Origin: Melieria omissa
Taxonomy: Eukaryota; Arthropoda; Insecta; Diptera; Ulidiidae
Direction of reading: 5' to 3'
DNA: 64,000 nucleotides
Assembly (NCBI GenBank): GCA_963971225.1
Contig: OZ020268.1
Location: 37,726,848-37,790,847 of the forward strand
Below, piece after piece: positions 11,230 through 21,721 of this stretch; the first letter of the stretch is position 1, and every line of letters begins with the position of its first letter. The notes beneath the pieces were generated by a model, which was not told where the DNA came from, made no database searches, and saw only the letters and a program-made list of their open reading frames with translations. Made by a program: the position numbers and the translations under genes.

Positions 11230-14200
11230 TTACAATGAATCTTCTTCTAGCTTATCATCTAAAAATTCATAATCTGTACATTCATCACTTAAATTATCAC
11301 CATCTGTGTTGCCTTCTGAGTCCGTTTCAACTGGCCTACCTCGAGGTTCCAACCATTTCTTCATTCTAGACGAATCAATTACATTGTCATATGGCATCTG
11401 AGTAACCTGACAATTTTCAACATCCGTAACAACATAACGATCATGACCTAATTGCTTACGAACTACATAAGGGCCTCTGTACTTCTGAATTAGCTTCTTA
11501 TTCTTCCCTACCGTAGTGTCTACATTTTTAACCACAACTAAATCTCCTGGTTCAAATTGTTTCGCTGGCCTATGGCTCCTCTCGTAATATTTCTGATTGT
11601 ACAACTGAGACTTCTGTATTGCAAGCTCTGCCTGCTCCCTTATTTCGGACAAATTAACTTCTTCTCTTGAATACACATCATGCAAATACTCCGTCAATTC
11701 ATCAACTACTTTGCCGCGCTGCTCAACGCCAAAAAGCAGCTTACTAGGGGTCGTCTTTGTGGCACAGTGTACAGTATTATTCATTGCAAACTCGACATCC
11801 GTCAGTTTCTGTTTCCAATCTACATGGTTTATAGGGTCAGTCGTTTTGGCCAATATTGCTTTCAACACCCGATTCACCCTCTCAACCTGACCATTCGACT
11901 GTGGCGAAGCTACCGCATTCAAAACATGTACAATGTTATTGTTCCCGCAAAAATCCCTAAACTCCGATGACGTAAAAGCTGTGCCCCGATCATCTATGAT
12001 TCTTCTGGGACGACTGTATTCAACAAAATATCTCTTCAACGCACAAATCGATTCTTTCGCACTACTATTCGTAGCATACATTTTGACAAATTTTGTGAAA
12101 GCATCAATCACCACAAACACATGTTTATGCTTTGAGTTCACACTCTCCAATGGCCCGAAATGGTCAATGTGCACTGTATCGAACGGTTCTGGCTTCTTTG
12201 GAATACTATATATATTACGCTCATTGCTTCTAGGCGACGTCGAATAATAAATGCACTTCAAACAATTTCTGATGAACACATTCAGCTTTTCGCGCATACG
12301 GGGAAACCAATAATGCTTCCGAATCTGATTTGCACATTTCTCAATACCCAAATGACCATATTTCTCATGTATCAATCGCATAATGTTCTCTTCCATCTCA
12401 CCCGGCACATACAACTGTCGATTCTGACCACTGACACGAAAGACTAACCCATTCTCCAACTCATATCCTGGCACTTCCCCTTGCTCTAATTCTTCCCGCA
12501 GTTTATGAATCACAGGATCACGCGTCTGTATAATCTGAATGTTCAAATCAACCTCATTCTCCTCAATACTACACACAGCTGACAACCGGCTCAATGCATC
12601 AACATGCTGCATCTGTTCACCCTTTCGGTGTCGAACTGAAAAATCAAACCCGGCGAGACCCAATGTCCATCTGGCAATTCTTGGATTAATTGTTTTCTTC
12701 TCCAATGTCAAGACCAAAGAGTTGCAATCAGTCACAACTACAAACGGAATTCCATCCAACATAGTCCGGAATCTTTCCAATGCATTCACAATTGCCAATG
12801 TTTCCAACTCAAAGCTATGATAACGCGACTCCGGATCCGTCGTTGTTTTCGAATAAAATGCCACTGGGTGAAACCTGCCGTCATCTTGCTTCTGTAACAG
12901 TATAGCACCATACCCTCGCGAACTTGCATCCGTATGCAACTCTGTCTCCCGCCCTGAATCAAAGACACACAGTACAGGGGGCTCAGTCAATTTAGATTTC
13001 AAGGTCTCAAACGCATTCCTACACTCTTCTGTCCATTCAAACTTTACACCTTTTCGCGTCAAATAACTCAATGGGCGCGCAATCTGAGAAAAATTATACA
13101 CAAATCGTCTAAAATATGAAAAAAGACCCACCGCCCTCTGCACCTCCTTTATGTTGGTAGGTACTGCGTAATTCTTTATCGCTACCAAATGATCTTCATT
13201 CGGACGAATCCCCCGTTCACTCACACAGTAGCCTAAATACTTCAATTCTCTATATGCAAATTTGCACTTCTTCAGATTCAAGCACAATCCAGCCCCTGAC
13301 AATAATTTCAAAACTTCTGCCAAAACCACATAATGTTCCTCAATAGTCTTCGTGGCAATGTTAATATCATCTAAATACACCACAATCCTCTTCGCATCAA
13401 TCAACGGCCGCAACACTAAATTAATAAACCGCTGGAACACTGGTGGAGCATTAGTCAAACCAAATGGCATAAACCGATACTCATACTGTCCCATCGGAGT
13501 CACAAACGCAGTTATCGGTATCGATTCCTCATGCATCGGCACCTGGTGAAACCCATTCCTCAAGTCCAACGTACTGAAGAAACTCTTCCCACCCAAATAT
13601 TCAATACAATCCTCAACTAACGGCAACGGATAATGATCTCTGACAGTCAACTTATTCAACGCCCGATAGTCAACACACATTCTCAATTCACCGTTCTTCT
13701 TCCGCACTAACACAATCGGAGACGCGTATGGAGACGCACTTGGCTGAATAATGCCCTGAGCCAACAAATCATCAATTGTCTTCTGTACTTCTGTCTTTTC
13801 CCTATATGACAACCGGCGCGGACCACTGTACACCGGCGCATCACTCTTCAACTGAATTTTCATGCAATAGCCACTCAACTTCCCCCCCTTGTTCTTCATT
13901 TTCAAATAGTTCTCAAAAACAACTGATTTCAAAGCATCTGCATCTGTTATAGACAAGTTTTCGTCCACATCAATTAGATCACCAATTTCATCCATCTCAG
14001 TTGCACCTACCATCAATATTACTTCATCATACAAATTCAAGTCTTCTGTTCCAACTAAATTTACAACTCCGATACACGACTCAAGTCGAGTTTCACACAA
14101 ATTCGAATCACCAATTACATTTACCTCTGCATTAACTGAATTAATTTCTGACTTGCCACACTTATCATCTGATTTCAATAACTTAACTCTGTTTGGAACC

Positions 14201-15966
14201 TCTGTTATCTTAACTACTGGACTCTTTAATAAATTAAACAACTTAAGTGCACTGATATTCAACGGAACTTCATTTTTATTGGCATTATTAATCTCCAGCA
14301 GAGTACGTCTACTATATCTCACTGTGTCCATTTGGCACAGGCTTATATTCATTGCCTTAAGTAAATCGCGTCCAAAAAGTAGGGGCACCACTGCCTCTTC
14401 ATCTGGCAAAACAAACAAATTATGGTCAAATTTACGGTTATCAAACACAATTTTACAAGTCACAAGGCCGTACGTACTTAAATTCATATTTCCCATCCCC
14501 CGATACTCTGTCACAGTCAATTCACCCGTCACTTCAAATGGCACAAGAGAACGCTTCACGAAACTAGTCGGACTGCCATTATCAAATAAAGCAAAACACG
14601 GAATTAATTCAGTGCACTTATTCTGTTTCAAAAAGGCAACACTTACAAGATTTCGGTGTTTCAGCTGTCGGGCTAAACGTCGGACCTCCTCTACCTCCGT
14701 CAATGGCGTCCCTGCCTCCCACTCCTCGACCTCTGCTACTGGCTGCTGTTGTTTCGGTACGGCTGGCATCCGTGTTTGCGTCTGGTTTAGTGTTGTATTC
14801 TGCATCCGACTACGACGTGGGCACTGCTGGCGCATGTGGCCTACTTCATGGCATATGAAACACGAGTTCGGTGGGCGTCGCGGGGCCCCGCACGCACTTT
14901 GATAGTGCCCATATTGAAAACAGTTGTAACACCTGACGGCCGACAAATCCGTGACTTTTGCAGCTGTGTTAGCAACTGGCACTGTTGTATACGACCTCGG
15001 CCTAGGCACGGCACCCGACATGACACTGATCTTCGGCACAACCACTGGCGCAGCTGCCCGACGCTTCTTCTCGTAACGCTCCATCAACCCCTTCAATTCA
15101 CGCAAGGAAGTGGCACTGTACAGCATCGAAACCATATTCGTATCGTCGTTAAGCCCCTCGATGATAATGTCGATTAGGTCCGTTTCTGACACATCGGCGC
15201 GGCTGGCAATGTACTGCATCTCAACAATATATTGTCGTGGTGTTTCGTCTGGTCTCAGGACACGGGCACGTAACTGTTGCAGCACATCTCGAACCGTGAA
15301 TATACGACGGTATTCAGTCATCAAAGCCATCCTTAGCTCACCATAGCTGCGAACACGAGTTATGTCCGCGAACCGCTTCGCTTGCCCAGTTATCAGATGT
15401 CGTGCGGCAACCAGCTGGTCTCGCTCACTGTACTGGAAACTCTCGAACACATTCTCCAAGTCGGCCAACCATTTGCTAACGTCCTGCAACTCCGAACCAT
15501 CAAATTTGCTCATCATCGCGTCCAGTACACCCAGGTCGATTCTACGACTCTCGAACTCGTTCAACTCACGCTGCAGCTGGACAAGCTCACGTTTCTTGCG
15601 CATGATCGCCAACTGCCGATCTAACTCAGCCTCTTCAGCCTCAGTACTGGTCACATTCACCACACTCCCTGCATCAACTGTATCATCTTCTGTATCTGGC
15701 ACATTCATGGGTCGCTCCCTCTGGCTGGCCCCTGGCATCTGTCGTCTAGTCGTCTGCACACTCTGGCTGGCATCTGGCATCTGTTGATTCAGCGGAACAT
15801 CAGGCTCGCTATCCGCTCTGGCCGCTCTTCCGCTACCTCCGACACGACCTGCTACCGCTTGTTCATACACTGTCCGCAACTGAACCATCGTGGCGTCTTC
15901 CTCGAATTCAGCTCCCGCAGCCCGTAGTGCAGCAATAACCGCATTGCGCGTTAATTTGTTCGCCAT
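11230..15966 (-). CDS. Gag-Pol polyprotein of Ty3/gypsy-type retrotransposon
   Basis: 1578 codons, uninterrupted, starting MANKLTRNAVIAALRAAG 65 bp inside the 5' LTR and stopping 39 bp before the 3' LTR. Domains in order: gag capsid-like region; two CCHC zinc knuckles at about 343-356 (CYNCFQYGHYQSAC) and 368-381 (CFICHEVGHMRQQC); aspartic protease at about 460 with FDNGSPTSF, so the usual D-S/T-G triad reads D-N-G; reverse transcriptase with catalytic YLDD at about 862; RNase H (TDASSRGYGAILLQ at about 1011); integrase HHCC zinc finger (HEKYGH...CLKC, about 1199), catalytic D-D-E at about 1267, 1322 and 1357 (HIDHFG, DDRGTAF, NGQVERVN), and a C-terminal GPY/F-like module (KYRGPYVV). No env frame. 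The absence of stops suggests possible activity. Confidence 0.95.
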   Translation of the reverse strand: MANKLTRNAVIAALRAAGAEFEEDATMVQLRTVYEQAVAGRVGGSGRAARADSEPDVPLNQQMPDASQSVQTTRRQMPGASQRERPMNVPDTEDDTVDAGSVVNVTSTEAEEAELDRQLAIMRKKRELVQLQRELNEFESRRIDLGVLDAMMSKFDGSELQDVSKWLADLENVFESFQYSERDQLVAARHLITGQAKRFADITRVRSYGELRMALMTEYRRIFTVRDVLQQLRARVLRPDETPRQYIVEMQYIASRADVSETDLIDIIIEGLNDDTNMVSMLYSATSLRELKGLMERYEKKRRAAAPVVVPKISVMSGAVPRPRSYTTVPVANTAAKVTDLSAVRCYNCFQYGHYQSACGAPRRPPNSCFICHEVGHMRQQCPRRSRMQNTTLNQTQTRMPAVPKQQQPVAEVEEWEAGTPLTEVEEVRRLARQLKHRNLVSVAFLKQNKCTELIPCFALFDNGSPTSFVKRSLVPFEVTGELTVTEYRGMGNMNLSTYGLVTCKIVFDNRKFDHNLFVLPDEEAVVPLLFGRDLLKAMNISLCQMDTVRYSRRTLLEINNANKNEVPLNISALKLFNLLKSPVVKITEVPNRVKLLKSDDKCGKSEINSVNAEVNVIGDSNLCETRLESCIGVVNLVGTEDLNLYDEVILMVGATEMDEIGDLIDVDENLSITDADALKSVVFENYLKMKNKGGKLSGYCMKIQLKSDAPVYSGPRRLSYREKTEVQKTIDDLLAQGIIQPSASPYASPIVLVRKKNGELRMCVDYRALNKLTVRDHYPLPLVEDCIEYLGGKSFFSTLDLRNGFHQVPMHEESIPITAFVTPMGQYEYRFMPFGLTNAPPVFQRFINLVLRPLIDAKRIVVYLDDINIATKTIEEHYVVLAEVLKLLSGAGLCLNLKKCKFAYRELKYLGYCVSERGIRPNEDHLVAIKNYAVPTNIKEVQRAVGLFSYFRRFVYNFSQIARPLSYLTRKGVKFEWTEECRNAFETLKSKLTEPPVLCVFDSGRETELHTDASSRGYGAILLQKQDDGRFHPVAFYSKTTTDPESRYHSFELETLAIVNALERFRTMLDGIPFVVVTDCNSLVLTLEKKTINPRIARWTLGLAGFDFSVRHRKGEQMQHVDALSRLSAVCSIEENEVDLNIQIIQTRDPVIHKLREELEQGEVPGYELENGLVFRVSGQNRQLYVPGEMEENIMRLIHEKYGHLGIEKCANQIRKHYWFPRMREKLNVFIRNCLKCIYYSTSPRSNERNIYSIPKKPEPFDTVHIDHFGPLESVNSKHKHVFVVIDAFTKFVKMYATNSSAKESICALKRYFVEYSRPRRIIDDRGTAFTSSEFRDFCGNNNIVHVLNAVASPQSNGQVERVNRVLKAILAKTTDPINHVDWKQKLTDVEFAMNNTVHCATKTTPSKLLFGVEQRGKVVDELTEYLHDVYSREEVNLSEIREQAELAIQKSQLYNQKYYERSHRPAKQFEPGDLVVVKNVDTTVGKNKKLIQKYRGPYVVRKQLGHDRYVVTDVENCQVTQMPYDNVIDSSRMKKWLEPRGRPVETDSEGNTDGDNLSDECTDYEFLDDKLEEDSL

Positions 15967-16031
15967 TGAACCACAATAACTTTAGAACTTAGATAGAAAA
16001 AAAATTCCTGCTCGAACCCCACACTTGACGT

Positions 16032-16255
16032 TGTAATGAGCCCTGGGATGGATTTAAGTCCTTTTGATATAAACAACTGTGTAAACTTTTAAGACAAACT
16101 TTATTTGCGTGTTCTAACAATGGCGTCACAAGTAAAAGTAAAAGGTAAAGGACCAGCATGAACTTAGCTGCAAGCCCGAGTTGCCACACTGCTTGACAAG
16201 CCCAACCACAACAGGGTTGCATTCACCATGGCACCACCTCCACCAATACACTACA
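16032..16255 (-). repeat. LTR, 5' copy relative to element transcription
   Basis: 224 bp, same sequence as 10967-11190. Transcription should start here and run leftward through the gag-pol frame. It is followed on the right by the target duplicate GATTT. Confidence 0.93.
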
Positions 16256-16510
16256 GATTTACTTATTTATTTATTATCATTTATTTATTAATTAAGGGGG
16301 TCCTCTAGTTGTAAATTTTGAAAAAATCGATTTTTTTTTCATATAACTATCATAGAAAAAGTATACGAACGGATTTTGTCGAATTCGTAAACGTCTCTAA
16401 GATACAGAGTCTTAATTAATTGTTTATTTGTTTGTTTATTTATTTATTTATTTTATTTATTTATTTATTTATTTATCTATTTATTTATTTACTTATTTAA
16501 TTACTTGCAA
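16256..16510. repeat. ATTT-rich tetranucleotide microsatellite region
   Basis: Runs of (ATTT)n at 16260-16295 and again, longer, at about 16425-16500, with a short unique block between (aagggggtcctctagttgt). The LTR element landed at the left edge of this tract. Confidence 0.75.
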
Positions 16511-17201
16511 GATTGTCTTTTTACTAAGCGCACATCGCCTGGTATAACGCAGATGTACATATTATATAACAATGTTGAACAAACCTAAGAAGTAGTAAAG
16601 TAGTTAACAGAAATAATAAATGAAATTAAAAAAGAGAAGAAAATAGAGAAGAAAGAAAATTCCATTACGTATTAGAAAAGTTTGTGTTTGAAATTGATGG
16701 CTTTGATCTCATTTGTATATTGTTGGAAATGCGTTCCACAGGGAAACCGAGGCGACAGAAAATTGTCGGTCAGTTTTTAAGTACCTGTGCTTGGATGTTT
16801 GGACTGGAAGGACCTGGTTGTAGTGCCACAATTTATGAATAAAAATCAGAAAAGACAATAGCTGTATTCACGATGTGGTTTTCGGTCTTGTATCGGGTGT
16901 TTTAGGTTTTTGTGGGTAATTTTGTAACTTTACAAAAACAAATGCATGCAAATGAAAGTACAACCAAAATCGATAAATTCTTCAACTCATGGCAAGTTTT
17001 TCAATTTAATTTTCGTCAATTCTTACAAAACTTTTTCTAAGGACACTTAAATATTAACTGTCATTCTGAATTGTGTCTGAATTTATGCTTCTTTTTTCAG
17101 ATTTTTTTCTTATTCCAGGCACTATTTACTAGCACGTATTATTGAAAATTCTTCAAATAGAAAGTGTCGCCGAATTTTCATCCGTACCAAAAATTGTCTA
17201 A
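16511..17201. other. intergenic DNA, no gene seen
   Basis: AT-rich. A GC-richer block at about 16725-16860 may be an old interspersed repeat, but I find no reading frame or termini that support a class. Confidence 0.5.
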
Positions 17202-17756
17202 TACTACGTTTACATTGAGCCCAAATGCGTGATTTGGGCAAAAATTCTCAAATGCGAAGCCAAATCACGCATTTCCCCATACAAATTCAAATCTACGAAA
17301 TGACTCATTTCAACAGAACGACGAAGCAAATGCGATAAAACATGACCAATTTTATCGAACGCATCACAAAATGAAAGCACTTTCAAAAGCTTCAAAAGCT
17401 TTTGCTTCTTTTTGACAGTTCAAAATCAAAACAAACGAAAATTATCAACATGGAAATTTTGAATGGAAATTTTCGTCTGCTTCAAATATGTAGAATATTC
17501 TTAACATGTAAGGTATATAGTATATTTGTATTCAAATATTGCAGTGTGTATAATATAGCGGCAGCAAAAAAGCAACAAATAATTTAGTCAGAAGCCGGAT
17601 AAGAGCTGATCTATGAGCTGCGGCAAGAGGACATGAGCATTGAGCATTTGATATTAGCTGCCAAACAAAAGGCAAATGAAATGCAAATGAGGCAATGTAA
17701 ACACTTTGAAATGGCTCATTTGAAACTACGCATTTGAGTTCAATGTAAACGGAGTA
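17202..17756. mobile_element. PIF/Harbinger-like MITE, 555 bp
   Basis: Terminal inverted repeats of about 34 bp begin TACTACGTTTACATTGAGC on the left and, read inward from the right, TACTCCGTTTACATTGAAC. A TAA trinucleotide lies on both sides (17199-17201 and 17757-17759), matching the TWA target duplications of PIF/Harbinger elements. Just inside the left end is a short hairpin built from aaatgcgtgatttgg and its complement. Further subterminal copies of the atgcg/cattt motif occur. No transposase frame, so the element is non-autonomous. It lies about 380 bp before the start codon of the RS-rich gene. Confidence 0.8.
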
Positions 17757-17759
17757 TAA

Positions 17760-18133
17760 CATAATTGTGAACAAGATCAGTTGTTTTTACAAATACTAAG
17801 TATTTACAACGAGGTCGTTCACGATCTGATGTACTGATTTGAAACAAATTAACTACAAAAACCACAAATCGTGAATGCGGCTAATGTAAATTTTATCAAT
17901 ATCACGTTGTATTTTTGTAAAGAACTCGTAATTCGAAATCGTCAAACATTTTATATGTTTTATTCATCTGGCAATACCATCAAACCAGTGATTGCAAGAA
18001 ATGTCGGCAAACGAACAGGTCTGTCATTGATCTCGGCCAAGCTGTCAGATTCATTTAATTTTTTGATTAACCAACAAAACGCAAGAAGTCAGTCAAGCAG
18101 CTCCGTTAAATTAATACATTTTTGCTCCAAATC
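17760..18133 (+). promoter_or_regulatory. 5' flank and probable 5' UTR of RSRC2-like gene
   Basis: 374 bp between the MITE and the ATG at 18134. No TATA box is seen. The ATG context is 'ccaaatcatgg'. The promoter therefore lies inside this interval or overlaps the MITE. Confidence 0.45.
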
Positions 18134-21100
18134 ATGGAAGGACTGGTTAACTATAGCAGTGAGGACGAGCAGGATGATCCGAGCCAGCAAAAAGCGGTAA
18201 ATATATATGTATTAATATGGTGGTAGACTATGCAGCGGCCATGTTTTGCCTTGAAAATGAGGAACACAAAACAAGAATGACAAAAATGGCGACGTTGAGA
18301 ATATGATGCCTTACTTTTTTCGGAAAGTGTGTATACACATAATTTTCGTGTAGTTATGTTAGTATAATGTAAATAGATTTCCTAAGCTTTTGTATCTTCA
18401 TTTAGTTTTATGAAAATAACACAGTTTGCTGTTTCTGAATAGTTGCGAAATTCCTTTAGGCTGACCGCGGCGGAAGTGCGAGCAGTGGCGGCAGCAGCGC
18501 CAGCCTCGGCCGCAGCAATGGCAAGTCGAGATTGGTCAGGGGTAGCGGCAATCGGCGCTCCTCTGGCGCGACATTAGATAGTGGCGGCGGTGGCACATGC
18601 ACTGCACGCAACAGCAAAAACAGCAGCGGAGGCAGCTACAAAGGAGACGAGGTAAATACATTTTTCTATATATAATTTGTTTTTGCAATGCGCACAGTCA
18701 TTGTTTCGTTCCTTTTCGTGGCGTTTGTTGTTGTGGTCGAGTATTTGGCGTTAATTATGGATTTTCGTGAAATCATTTGTGCTTCCATGCGCGTTGGTGA
18801 GCATCAGCAGTGCTGTAATAGGCGATTGGTGGGTGAGGAGAGCATATTGTAGAGAGGTTGTTTGAAAAGCGGATTGGGGGTTGGCCGCTGCCAACGAGAG
18901 CATTCAATAGGCCGAAAAGCGCAGGGAGGCAGACCGAATTCAATAACGTCATCGCAATGTGTTGAGATCGAACTCGCACATTGATTTCGCACGACACTAC
19001 AAAATTTATCGTTGGTTAATTGAAAGATCGATTTCTCGGGACTATTTTTGATTATGTGATAATAACTAGTTACTTTTTAATAGATAAATAAGAGAACTAG
19101 TTGGGGTGCATCGAGCATTCCCCAAATTTCCGCGTCGATTGTAGTGGATTTGTATTGTCGATGGTTTTATTCGAAATCTAATACTCTCTTCTTTATTGAT
19201 GCTTTTATTTCCAGCTTTAGTTTAAATAAAACTTAAGCTTTTAGTCTCCATTCTTCTGCCCAATTCAATAAATAATCTTTTACACGCTGTATTTGTACTA
19301 TGCGAAGTTGAGCATTGATCGAATGGTTGGACTGTGAACTGCTTCAAGATTTCGTATTTAATTATTGAAGCAAACTATTTCCAATAAATTGGAAGTAGAT
19401 GAATCATTTAATAATATTTTCTGCCTTCATTACAGTTTAGGATTATTCTGATTTAATTTCCCTCTAACACTGGAAAAAAATTAAAATTTGTATATAAAAT
19501 TTATTTCATTGTTCTCTTAATACAATTTAAAATATGTTTGTGCCCTAATAGAAGTTCTTTCGCCTTGTTTTTGCACAATTTCCTTTCTTCTATGAACTCT
19601 TTCAATTCATCGTGGTTGAGCTTTTTTTCTCAGTGTTTTCAGTGTTGTTAGAGTTTAATCACAACCAGAATAGACTGCATGTCCCGCCGGACATGCGCAG
19701 TTGCGACGTCAGTTAGAGCGTTGCTCTTTCCCCTTCAGGTTGCACTATGTACGCCCCTTGTGTTAGGTTTCGCCTCTGTGTAGATAATCTTTTGAATGCA
19801 TTTTACTTGTTTCTTGTACAATTTTACATTTTTTATTAATAAAATATCCACTTTTGTTGTTATTGTTGTTATATATACACCACCACAAAAAGTTCAAAAC
19901 TTAGAAATCTGCAACTCTGCGCGTACGTTAAGTACGAAAAATCAGTTACGAACAACACAGTCCGTAGATCAGGTCCGCTGTAGCGCCGGGCGGCCCGAGC
20001 GGAGCACACACAAAACGCTAAATAAAATTCCAATTATAACCCGCCAAAAAGCAAATCCCAAAAGATTTTTGTAGACCTGCGCCAAAAGTGCGAAGGAGCT
20101 TTTTCAGTCAGTGTGTGTTCCCCCAAAACTTAACCTTACTGTGTGTAGGAGTTGAGCCGTGTCTGCACGTGAGTATACCAATTAACCAACCACAAACATT
20201 TCAGTTCTTTTCAGCCACAAGACGCGACTTATCGATGGCTTTGGCGCAGTCGATGCCATAGTTTGGCTTAGCTAGCTACTAGTTTAGTTTTTTGCCTTTA
20301 CCGCAGACACTCGAAGCGCAGCCTATTAATATTATAGTGTTTTCGTACTAACTCTTCTCTTGCAGGAATCGCAGCGCCACAAGGCATTCAGTTCGGGCGG
20401 CCGATCAGGATCTTCGGCGTACTATGGCCGCGAAAGCCGCGATAGCCGCGACACGAGAGAAATCAAGTATGCGAAAGACAACCGATACGACCACAAGGCG
20501 GTAAAGCACCGAACAAAACTCTTTGCATGCCTTTTTTTTTTATTAATTAAACGCTGTTGTTTTTTGCAGAACGAACGTAGCCGTCCGAAGGATTACAAAA
20601 GCGATTACAAACGAGAGCGCGATGGATATCACGAAGGGCGGCGCATGCCGCGCGAGGATGAACGCAACCGCTACTCGTCTTCGTCGTCGTTCCATCGATT
20701 CAGCGGTGGCGGTGGCAGTGGCAGTGGTGGCCGTGATGAACGCTCCCGTTACAGCAGCGGCTCTAATGATACCTTCACCTCGCCATCTTCCTCCGCAACA
20801 CATCGCCACTACACGCCAAATCAGTATCAATCGCACCATCAGTATCGGGCGCACGATGGGCGAGCAGAGCAGCGTTCCACGTCTGAATATTATGGTCGCG
20901 CAGAACGTACAGCGGGCAGCCGTCATCGGCATCGTAGTCAGTCGCGCTCGCCGTCACCCGCACAGCATCATTACAGCAAACGTACGCCACGTCCCGACAA
21001 GCCACATCATCAATCCCGCCATCGTGGCCGTAACTCGCATTCGCGATCTCGCTCGCCCATCTCGCGCTCTCCGTCGCGTGAACGTGTGCAACAGCCTCTC

Positions 21101-21721
21101 GAGCAGGCGCGTCTCTCCGCGTTGGAAATGGAGCGCAAGATACAGCAAGCAGACGCCGCTCAAGGTCTGGGCGACTACAAAACGTCGCAGCCACACGAGA
21201 CCTGCACGCCTCCAGTGTCCGCTGCGCGAACCAACGAGGCGCTGTTGGCGCTACCGCTCAGCGACACTGCGCCCAAACAACCAAATGTCATTGCGGTGGC
21301 GTCCTCTGCTTCTTCGGCGAATAATGGCGAACCAGCGGTCATTCAGCTGCCCAGTTACTACAATCCGAGCGTCATAAATCCCAACAAGTACGCCGAGCAG
21401 GTACAGAAGCGTAAGCTGCTGTGGGGCGCCAAGAAGGCCGAGGACACCGCCGCCAAGTGGGGCAATGCACAGTTCTCGCAGGACTCGGACGGCAAGGTGG
21501 CCTCGAAGTTTATGCGCCTGATGGGCATCAAAGGTGCCCCGCAGCCAAAGAGCGAAGCGCCAGAAAGCGCGAAGCCGCCTGTTGCCGCAGCGGCACCCGA
21601 CATGAAGTCGCGCGAGGTCATGTTCTCGAACATGGAGCAGCAGTACGAGGTGGCGCGGCAGGCGACGCACACCATGCGCGGTGTTGGCCTCGGCTTCAGC
21701 TCACAAACTCGTCCGTTTTAG
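18134..21721 (+). CDS. RS-rich SMAP-domain protein, RSRC2-like
   Basis: Probable nuclear, splicing-associated protein of unknown mechanism. Four exons joined in phase 0: 18134-18196, 18460-18651, 20366-20500, 20570-21721, for 512 residues. The start MEGLVNYSSEDEQDDPSQQKA is acidic. Exon 2 is a Gly/Ser-rich linker. Exons 3-4 carry Arg/Ser/Tyr-rich sequence (RESRDSRDTREIKY, RSRSPISRSPSRERV), a short helical stretch (EQARLSALEMERKIQQA), and the conserved C-terminal module: YAEQVQKRKLLWGAKK, FMRLMGIKGA, QYEVARQATHTMRGVGLGF. That module matches the C-terminal (SMAP-type) domain of RSRC2. The 69-bp last intron has no stop and keeps frame, so its retention would add 23 residues. AATAAA signals are at 21802 and 21905. 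Family fairly sure; I do not know a fly symbol. Confidence 0.75.
20106..20168 (+). promoter_or_regulatory. possible alternative first exon inside intron 2 of RSRC2-like gene
   Basis: A tttTCAGTcagtg initiator-like sequence (A at 20106) precedes 63 bp ending in a strong donor, ctgcac^gtgagt at 20169. Joined to the acceptor at 20366 it would give a transcript without the first two coding exons. The first in-frame ATG would then be in exon 4 (20644). Motif-based inference only. Confidence 0.3.

Larger units (their letters stand above)
10967..16255 (-). mobile_element. complete Ty3/gypsy-type LTR retrotransposon, mdg3-like architecture
   Basis: Full-length 5289-bp element on the minus strand, bounded by two 224-bp LTRs (TGTAATG...CACTACA on the plus strand) and a 5-bp target duplication GATTT at 10962-10966 and 16256-16260. 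The protein order protease-RT-RNase H-integrase places it in Ty3/gypsy. One fused gag-pol frame, short LTRs, about 5.3 kb and no env resemble the mdg3/Blastopia/micropia group; that lineage call is from memory and tentative. The LTRs read identically, so insertion is recent. No canonical tRNA primer site starts within the first bases after the 5' LTR: the first TGG-initial candidate is about 10 nt inside (16012-16022 on the plus strand). The 3' LTR is preceded by a mixed, not purely purine, tract. Confidence 0.93.

Noticed and set aside
16700..16870. GC-richer block resembling a non-LTR 3' tail
   Set aside because: Similarity to the tails at 34.9 and 61.5 kb is only partial and I could not align it convincingly by eye.
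20543..21670. Several long frames antisense or shifted to the RS-rich gene
   Set aside because: These are by-products of the Arg/Ser codon bias of the real gene; the phase-matched exon chain supports only one strand and frame.
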